NCBI RefSeq assembly: GCF_025766255.1
Contig: NW_026516777.1
Span: 88,973-152,972 of the forward strand
Direction of reading: 5' to 3'
Length of the DNA: 64,000 nt
Source: Zychaea mexicana
Taxonomy: Eukaryota; Mucoromycota; Mucoromycetes; Mucorales; Lichtheimiaceae
Part shown: piece by piece, positions 57,784-64,000 of the stretch
How the letters are laid out: every line of letters starts with the position of its first letter
How positions within the stretch are numbered: the stretch's first letter is position 1
Position numbers and translations under genes: made by a program
The notes under the pieces: generated by a model
What the model was told of the DNA's origin: nothing
What the model saw: only the letters and a program-made list of their open reading frames with translations
Database searches by the model: none

Positions 57784-59442
57784 TTAAACTTTTTCTGATG
57801 GATGCTCCTTCTCGGACTCATCGAAAGGCTGTTCTGCGATGGCCAAATCGTCCTCGGTGATATTGGTAGGCTTGATCTGGTTTGCAACGACCATGATGAG
57901 AGGGAATGAAACGAAGAGCAACAACCAGCTGATAAGACATGCCCATCGAAGACGGACACTGCCAGTATCGATACCAAACGCGCAGGCAGCACCAGCCGAT
58001 TGCACAGCCTTGTAAAAACCAGCATAGCGAGCGAGAAGCGAGGGGTCGTTGGACATGGCACCCATGAGCCAGTACATGTAGGACTGATACATGGCATCGG
58101 TCATACCATAGATGAGATACAACACAAATGGACCACCAAAGCCAGGCGAAGTCCAGTGATGAGGCTCATCATAGTCATTTTCAAAGGTCAATTGGAAAGC
58201 AAAACCACCAGCCCAGACACCCATCATGATGAGGAACAATGCACCGCCGCAGATGAGGCCACGTGCACGACGAGAAAAGCCTTGGTAATCGAGCAACAGA
58301 CCGACCAGAAGCGAGCCGATGATCTGGAAAGTCCAGTACATGGTGCTGTTCAGAGCACGGGTGACAGCATCAAAGTAGACAGCATTGACATGGAACTGGT
58401 AGGCGTAGAACCAATTGGAGGCAAGGAAAGCGGGAATCTAGAAATGGGAAGAAAAGGTAAAAAGAAATTAGAGTTACACCACGCGAAACCAGATTGTGTT
58501 GTGATTTTAAATTTTGAACCCTCTTCCATCCTTTTATGTATTTCCACAACGCTTCACTGCTTACCAATGCAATCATTCTCCACTCCTTCCAGACATTGAG
58601 AGCACCCTTGAGCTCATCCGACCAGTGAGTAGCCTTGGCAACAGTGACGTGCGTGCCGTCTGCACGGATCACCTTGGAGGGAGGCAGCATGGTTAAAGTC
58701 AAAAAGATGCCCAGAACCATTATGACAACAAAGGCGGTGTAGGTGCCAGTGGCGACCGAGCCACCTCGGTTCTCGAGGTTCATGCCGAGGGTGATGACGG
58801 ATCCAAGGATACCACCAACATTGAAGAGAGCCCAGAAGGTGGCGACGTACTTGCCCTTATTCTTTTCCTCAGGGTACGACATCATCACGGCGCCTTGTGC
58901 TGACCACAGCAAACCGGCACAGCAACCGAGAATGGCACCTGCAGCAATAACATAGCCAGACACCTGTCTGGTATCATAGACCCACAAGGACGATGCGTAG
59001 ACGGCATAGCCGACACTACCGATCTATCGTGCATAGAAGAGAGAATAGAAAAAGAGGAGGCGGTGTAAGAATTTCTGTGCACGCGCATCACATATCACAC
59101 ACGACACAACATACCGTAAGTGTGTACCGAACACCGAGTTTGTTTGTGACGGAGCCGGCGACAAAGCCAACAACAGCAAACAGCGCGTACAAGACACTGT
59201 TGGCAGTGTTTGTGAGAGTGATGTCGGATGCCATCAGACCACCAGCACCAAGACCACTCAGAGCGTTCTGTAGAAAGAAGAAGAGAGGATTAGACTAAGC
59301 ATAGACTGTAGCAGTCGGTGATCTTAGTTAAGGAAAGGACTGTCGATGATCTTACAAACATGCCAGGGCAGCACAAGCATACAAAGCCAAGAAGACACAC
59401 TTGTGTGAGCGGCGAAGAGTATATAGTGTAGAGTCGACCCAT
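57784..59442 (-). CDS. UNC93-like MFS membrane protein (450 aa)
   Basis: A multi-span membrane protein of the UNC93/DUF895 branch of the major facilitator superfamily; its transported substrate is unknown. Minus-strand exons are 59442-59356, 59267-59115, 59023-58565 and 58437-57784, all phase 0 with GT-AG introns (88, 91 and 127 nt). The N-terminus has LLGFVCLCCPGMFNALSGLG, the family signature, spanning intron 1. Other recognisable parts are GCCAGLLWSAQGAVMMSYPE, FWALFNVGGILGS, PAFLASNWFYAYQFH and the C-terminal YGMTDAMYQSYMYWLMGAM. It ends in a hydrophilic acidic tail (EQPFDESEKEHPSEKV). Length and intron-free helices fit a complete protein. A TATA box lies 124 nt upstream of the start. Confidence 0.9.
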
Positions 59443-59565
59443 TTCTCAGGTTAAGTCAAAAGGAAAAGAGAGTGAAAAGAAAAAAGAAAAAGGAAGCGTG
59501 GGGCGATTTAAATAATAGGTTTAAGCAAGGAAATGAGCCTCAAGCCTCCTACCTTGTGGGCCCCA

Positions 59566-59573
59566 TTTATATA
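59566..59573 (-). promoter_or_regulatory. TATA box, UNC93-like gene
   Basis: TATATAAA on the minus strand, 124 nt before the start codon. Confidence 0.55.
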
Positions 59574-59792
59574 GCCTTTCGATCCCCCACCCGTGCGACA
59601 ACGACAGGACCCTTTTTGGACCCTTCAACTACCTTCTCCGTCTTCTTTATCCGTCATGTGTTTCGTCAGCGCGAGAGATTGTGCATCAACGCCGTCCTAA
59701 CGGGACTGCAAACGAGAGAAGAGTGACCGTAGCAGCAGCACCCTTTTGAAAGCGACCAATGGGCGTGTTATCTAAGCAGGGTGGGAGTTCTC

Positions 59793-59833
59793 GTGTGAGT
59801 GAGTAAGTGAGTGAGTGAGTGAGTGAGTGAGTG
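59793..59833 (+). repeat. (GTGA)n tetranucleotide repeat
   Basis: About ten GTGA units, one interrupted by an A (GTAA), in non-coding DNA upstream of the UNC93-like gene. Confidence 0.9.
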
Positions 59834-60907
59834 GGTAATACAAAGGGTTGCCTCTCGTATAACATTGCACCAGCCGTGTCTGCTCGCCAAATCAAGTTGC
59901 TCGTACGCGTAGCAAACCAGTGAGACCGAGAGGAGGAAAAATAGAAAAAGGACCAGTCGCGGTCTTGCTTCATCACCCACTGCAGCTGATCCGCTCGTTT
60001 TCCCCGCAATTATGTCCACACTCATGAAAATTCCGCTCTAGCCATTGTGGCAAACTGGTAAGCTGCTGTCATTGTTAGTCCCACATATTGGCTATCTGTA
60101 TCTGCTGTATGCCTCTCTACCCCCGCGCACCCTCTTGTCCCATAGCGCAGGCGCTGTGTGATAGAGAAGGGCAAGAGCAGGGCCAGACTCAGTCGGGATT
60201 ACATAATGGAATGTGAGGGATTATCATGTTTCGATAAGGGACCTGCTTGATTGCCTGTATTGAGTGGTCAGGGTCATGCCATGATAGGGTGTATGGGAAT
60301 TTCGTATCAAGTGGGGTGACACATGGGCGGCAATTGGTTTGACCCTGGTAATACAACCAATCTCTTGAGTCCGCGAGCCTTTTACCAAACCTCCTCCAAA
60401 AGAACGTATGACAGGATCAGCTGAGGTAGCTTTTTGCTTTCGACAATCGCTTCTTTTCCACCTTGTTGAAGAAGATATGTACCCTTTTTTCTGTTATCTC
60501 ATGGGCTCATTCTCTGTCTCCCTGCCCCTTGTCTTGCGAACGGTGCACAAGGTGAGTCAAGGGAAAAAAGTAAGGGTTTCAGGTATCGTCCGTTTAAGGT
60601 CAACTACCTTGATGCTGTGCGACTGCAAACTCGGAAGCACTTATATAAGCGGTATACCTGTGTAACACCCGCACGTGAGAATCCACAGCCAGGCGGTATA
60701 TATAAACAAATCCCACCCAGGGATCAGAGACGATTGAGACTACAATAGTGGCAAAGTTTATCTTCGGATCTTTGATCTGTTATTCGCTGATAAGCTTACA
60801 GTAATTGTAGTAGCTTTTTTACCGCTTGCTATAGACGTTTTGAAGAGTAAGAAAGTGATTGAGTAAGGTGCACTTGTGATGTGGGAAAAAAGGGAGAACG
60901 CCCTTTG

Positions 60908-61309
60908 ATGATGATGAGGATCACGACGTGTGTGTTTTTTTTGCTGTCCATGTTGGCCATTTCTAAAATAGCTAATTCTTGGAAAACTTCAAAGCCTTCA
61001 TGGGAAAAAAAGGGTTCTCGTTTTCGTTTCGGTTTTTTCTTTCTTACGGTTATTGTCTGTTGTACGCACATAAGCTTTATCCCATCAGGAAAAGTTAAGG
61101 GCCCTCGTCAGAAGATTATTAATCTCCATCAGGGTCCTTTCGATAGCATCATCCGCGACGACGATTATAAGGCCACCGATCCTAAAACAGTCTGTATGGG
61201 TAAAACGCACAACGTGCAACGTAAAAAAAACACCATCATTTCCCTTGAAGGGTTTATCAAAGGGTGCATAGATTGCCATACCGAGATGTACTGCCACCGG
61301 CAGTCATGA
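60908..61309 (+). CDS. Hypothetical small protein with signal-like N-terminus (133 aa), tentative
   Basis: The frame is open from ATG to TGA. The first 24 residues (MMMRITTCVFFLLSMLAISK...) look like a signal peptide. A second hydrophobic patch (FGFFFLTVIVCC) may be an intron read through, since T-rich sequence and AAG follow it at about 61070. The rest is basic and polar with scattered Cys. A TATA-like sequence lies about 200 nt upstream. I recognise no family. It could be a small secreted protein or chance. Confidence 0.25.
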   Translation: MMMRITTCVFFLLSMLAISKIANSWKTSKPSWEKKGSRFRFGFFFLTVIVCCTHISFIPSGKVKGPRQKIINLHQGPFDSIIRDDDYKATDPKTVCMGKTHNVQRKKNTIISLEGFIKGCIDCHTEMYCHRQS

Positions 61310-63150
61310 CTCAATCCCAACAACACTCTCTCTTGAGACAGTCGCTATTAGCAGCCTGATAACAAGGCACCTTCCATCGTTTCTAATTGTCCATTTCATC
61401 ACTCCGTGATATTGTATACGAGAATGAGGCAGTGCGCGTTTCCAAGTTCATCGTTCTGTGCAATATAATCATAGTATAAGCATCCCAACATCACAGTGCG
61501 CCCTTAGTGAATCTGTTCCAATCATGTACTGTAGACTGCTGTTACTAGAAAACAATCAATAATAAGGGTCGATTAATAAAGCATCATATAGAAATAAAGG
61601 GTCAATCTCTACAACTTGACTCCATCACGTTAGCAAGGGTCTGTCTTCTTAATACAGTACTATACCAAATACAGGTGTATCATCATGCCTGTGACACTTC
61701 AACAATAAGAAAGGTCTTTGTCTGATTGCGAAGCCATCCTTTCTTTCTTGTCAGACACTTTTTGTTGATTCTCGACAATTTCGATCAATATTCTTAATTG
61801 CTTTTCTCCTCTGTTCCTATCTCTTTTCTACGTGACACATTAAGATACGACAATATGGCAACACAAAACACAGAGAAAAAAAGCTATGATACGATAAACA
61901 TGCACACTTATACCTCTCAATAACATATCATACTTTGCTCGCCTTTGCAATGGACCTCTTCCGACTTTACTTTGCATGCATTATCCTTATACAAACAAAC
62001 AGCAAACGAACATGTATATTTTGATCAGTTGTTGGCTTAATTACTCTTTTACCACTTCTCTGTTTGGCTCAGCGCCTGTTCTTTTCATAGCCAAGAAGCT
62101 GGTCAAATACTGGTATTTTGTTTGCATCACCTAAATATAGTTTGAGTCACTTTTTTGTTCTAGCATAAACATCACCACCAATAGTCTTAGAGAGAATAAC
62201 ACATGACCCGTAGGAGGGCAAAGAAAAGAAAAGAGATAGCTGTCTTCATATTACAGTAAGCCTGTGGTCTGCTGGGAACGCTGGAATAACCAGCAGTGCT
62301 TCATGAGTGGTACTGTAGCTGTCGGAACCCGCACCCACACGTTGTCATTAGGAGCTCACTTACAGTATATGAATAATATAACCCTATCAGTCGCTCATCA
62401 TATGGTGTTTTGTAACTCCATGCAGAGATCCACAAGCCATACCAGATTCTCGGAGTCCAAGGAATACAGTCATCCGTCGTTGTAGGGTTACTTGCCGGTC
62501 ATAAATCGTTTCATTTTATTATATGATTCGCATCAGTCTTATACATAATAAAACCGCAAGAATACCATAATGGCCACTGTTTTTGAGGTTCTTCTTCTGC
62601 GATAATAGTGCAATTGTAGTTTTTTCGTTTTTTCGATAAGACTTGAATGACCTTGCGAAATTGGTCGCTTCCTTGCGGTACAATTAAGAACAGAGTATGT
62701 ATTTAAGCTATCGGTCCCTCTTGTCCTGGATCGGTTGCCCATCTCTACTACCACCATACTATGATGACTGATCAATGTCTTGTCAGAACTTGCGTAGAAG
62801 TCGCTATATATATCGCGACCCCTCTTTAATGCTGGCGCTACCTGGTGTACCTGTTGATAGGCCCATTGCCCGAATTACATAAGCTGAATCGCCGGAAAGA
62901 TTTATTTCCAGGCTTTACATAATCATAGTGAATATTCTGGCCGATTGCCGTAGTGTATAATTATCTGTGTATGCTATTGGTGTTTAACCGAGTTTCTCAT
63001 TTTGATGTGTTAGGAAGTGTGATAATGTGTGGTTGCGTCCTATATTTTCTTTTAATGAAAAACAAGCAGCGAAGGGTCTACGAAAATGCATGCACGCTAT
63101 TCCCAGTGCCTCTTTGTTATGTGGTTTTTAGGACTTAACGGTATATGTAC
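61310..63150. other. Gene-poor region
   Basis: AT-rich DNA with short frames only (62264-62485 +, 62539-62775 -). A TATATATA lies at 62805. No gene, RNA or repeat is supported. Confidence 0.4.
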
Positions 63151-63190
63151 AGTGGCTCCCCGTTTAATTTCAACCTCAAAGAGGGTCTAA
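63151..63190 (+). mobile_element. Possible single terminus of a MITE-like element
   Basis: TACAGTGGCTCCCCGTTTAA, followed by TTTCAACCTC, resembles the terminus of the 364-bp MITE (TACAGTGGACCCCCTTTAAT, then GTCAACCCC). No matching inverted end was found before the window edge, so this is a truncated copy, a related family, or an element extending out of the window. Confidence 0.3.
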
Positions 63191-64000
63191 ATGTCATCCG
63201 AGTCCAGCTCTTCTGTGGTGGCAGCACGGAGCTGAAATTACCGAGTTTACTGACACAGGTAGCAGCAGTTTGTACAGTGGTGACAACAAAAGTAACGAAC
63301 AAATATAAAAACAGAAAGTTAGGAAGCCAACACCACATACGACTGTTCGAGTGGGACAACACCAAATCAATGTAATAAAGTATGTATTCACATTTTCATA
63401 CACATTTGTATTGTAAGGCGGAAAAACAGAGTGTATGGATACGAATCTATGCGTACGCCTCTCACTTACGCTTAAAGTACTGATGTGTGTAGACTTAAAT
63501 TGTCTCAAAATAACCATCTGTTTTATTGTGTCAGTGGTAGAATTGGGGCCGAAACAACAGATATAATATGCACCAATGCTACCGATTGACGCTTTACAGT
63601 GTAAAAAGTAGACAAACGAAATACACAGGGAAGAAGATAGAATAGGAGATTCCTCTAATAGAGGTATAGCGATGGGTACACAAAAGCACCAAAGTACTAA
63701 GTTGATCTAGTGACTACTATGATAATGCCAAATTCGCTGTCAACTCATCAGTATGCACTAACGAGGAGATGATGGTTAATCGTGCAAGAAGTGAATTGAA
63801 GTTTACACTCAGAGGGCGCACAAGAAGGTGGAGGTACTATTAGCCAGGGGAGGTGTGTTTTGATAACAAATACATAGAGAAAGCTAAATGAGCTACGCAT
63901 GGGGGTTCTGCAGCAGTATGTGAGGTGAAGTAACGATGGCAACGATTGCTATGTTGTAAGGAGGTGATTATGACACATCCGGTCCTTCAGTTTATCCGTG
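63191..64000. other. Gene-poor right edge
   Basis: Short frames on both strands without recognisable content. No gene crosses the right boundary that I can support. Confidence 0.4.

Larger units (their letters stand above)
59443..60907. other. Upstream region of the UNC93-like gene and gene-poor DNA
   Basis: Contains the UNC93-like promoter, a (GTGA)n tetranucleotide tract at 59793-59833, and short frames (for example 60408-60665 +) with no recognised content. A TATATATAAA at about 60698-60707 is promoter-like, but no clear gene follows it within 200 nt. Confidence 0.4.

Noticed and set aside
59768..60025. A minus-strand ORF with repeated HSLTHSLT
   Set aside because: It is a translation of the GTGA tetranucleotide repeat.

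Overview
The window is nuclear DNA from a filamentous, early-diverging fungus, most likely Mucoromycota (Mucorales-like). This is inferred from several things seen in the sequence. Genes are interrupted by short introns of about 45-110 nt with GTAAGT/GTATGT donors. UTRs are pyrimidine-rich, and coding low-complexity is CAG/CAA and CAC. The protein set is also unusual for Dikarya: a plant/cyanobacterial-type 2-isopropylmalate synthase, a WW-MyTH4-RhoGAP, an FYRN/FYRC nuclear protein, a BRI3-like membrane protein and an UNC93-like MFS protein. No species can be named from the sequence alone.

Layout. 0.4-2.0 kb: a three-exon isopropylmalate synthase gene lacking the leucine-binding regulatory domain. 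2.0-7.2 kb: gene-poor DNA. 7.2-9.0 kb: a multi-exon gene with a C-terminal Rieske [2Fe-2S] domain; a decayed copy of it lies at 11.45-12.46 kb. 12.8-21.0 kb: two tandem paralogous MFS sugar transporters, each with a duplicated promoter block and TATA box. Both appear to need a one-nucleotide exon. 21.5-23.9 kb: a mitochondrial Htd2-type hydroxyacyl-thioester dehydratase (-) diverging from a small disordered protein gene (+). 26.0-27.3 kb: an Msg5/Pmp1-type MAP-kinase phosphatase. 29.4-32.2 kb (-): a Tgl3/4/5-type patatin triacylglycerol lipase. 33.5-38.6 kb: a DEP-DH-PH-CNH Rho guanine-nucleotide exchange factor, followed on the same strand by a WW-WW-MyTH4-RhoGAP protein (39.4-42.7 kb). 42.7-47.3 kb: gene-poor and microsatellite-rich. 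47.3-50.2 kb: an FYRN/FYRC protein. 51.2-51.7 kb: a BRI3-like small membrane protein. 51.9-53.1 kb (-): a Tvp38/VTT-domain membrane protein. 53.9-56.1 kb: a transposon graveyard with a PIF/Harbinger transposase relic and an intact-ended 364-bp MITE. 57.8-59.4 kb (-): an UNC93-like MFS protein. 59.4-64.0 kb: no convincing gene.

Functional reading. This is mostly ordinary core genome: leucine synthesis, mitochondrial fatty-acid synthesis, lipid-droplet lipolysis, sugar uptake, Rho and MAPK signalling, and Golgi/vacuole membrane proteins. Gene-poor stretches of 1-5 kb containing decayed duplicates and DNA transposons separate these genes. The RhoGEF and RhoGAP neighbours act on the same class of GTPase (cell-wall and polarity signalling). 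Apart from that pair there is no evident pathway cluster, and I saw no prokaryotic-style system, CRISPR array or secondary-metabolite cluster. The strongest unusual signals are the one-nucleotide exon conserved in both sugar transporters, the regulatory-domain-less isopropylmalate synthase, the Harbinger relic that still shows its DDE codons, and the MITE. All exon coordinates were read by hand from splice consensus and reading frame, and no transcript evidence was available.
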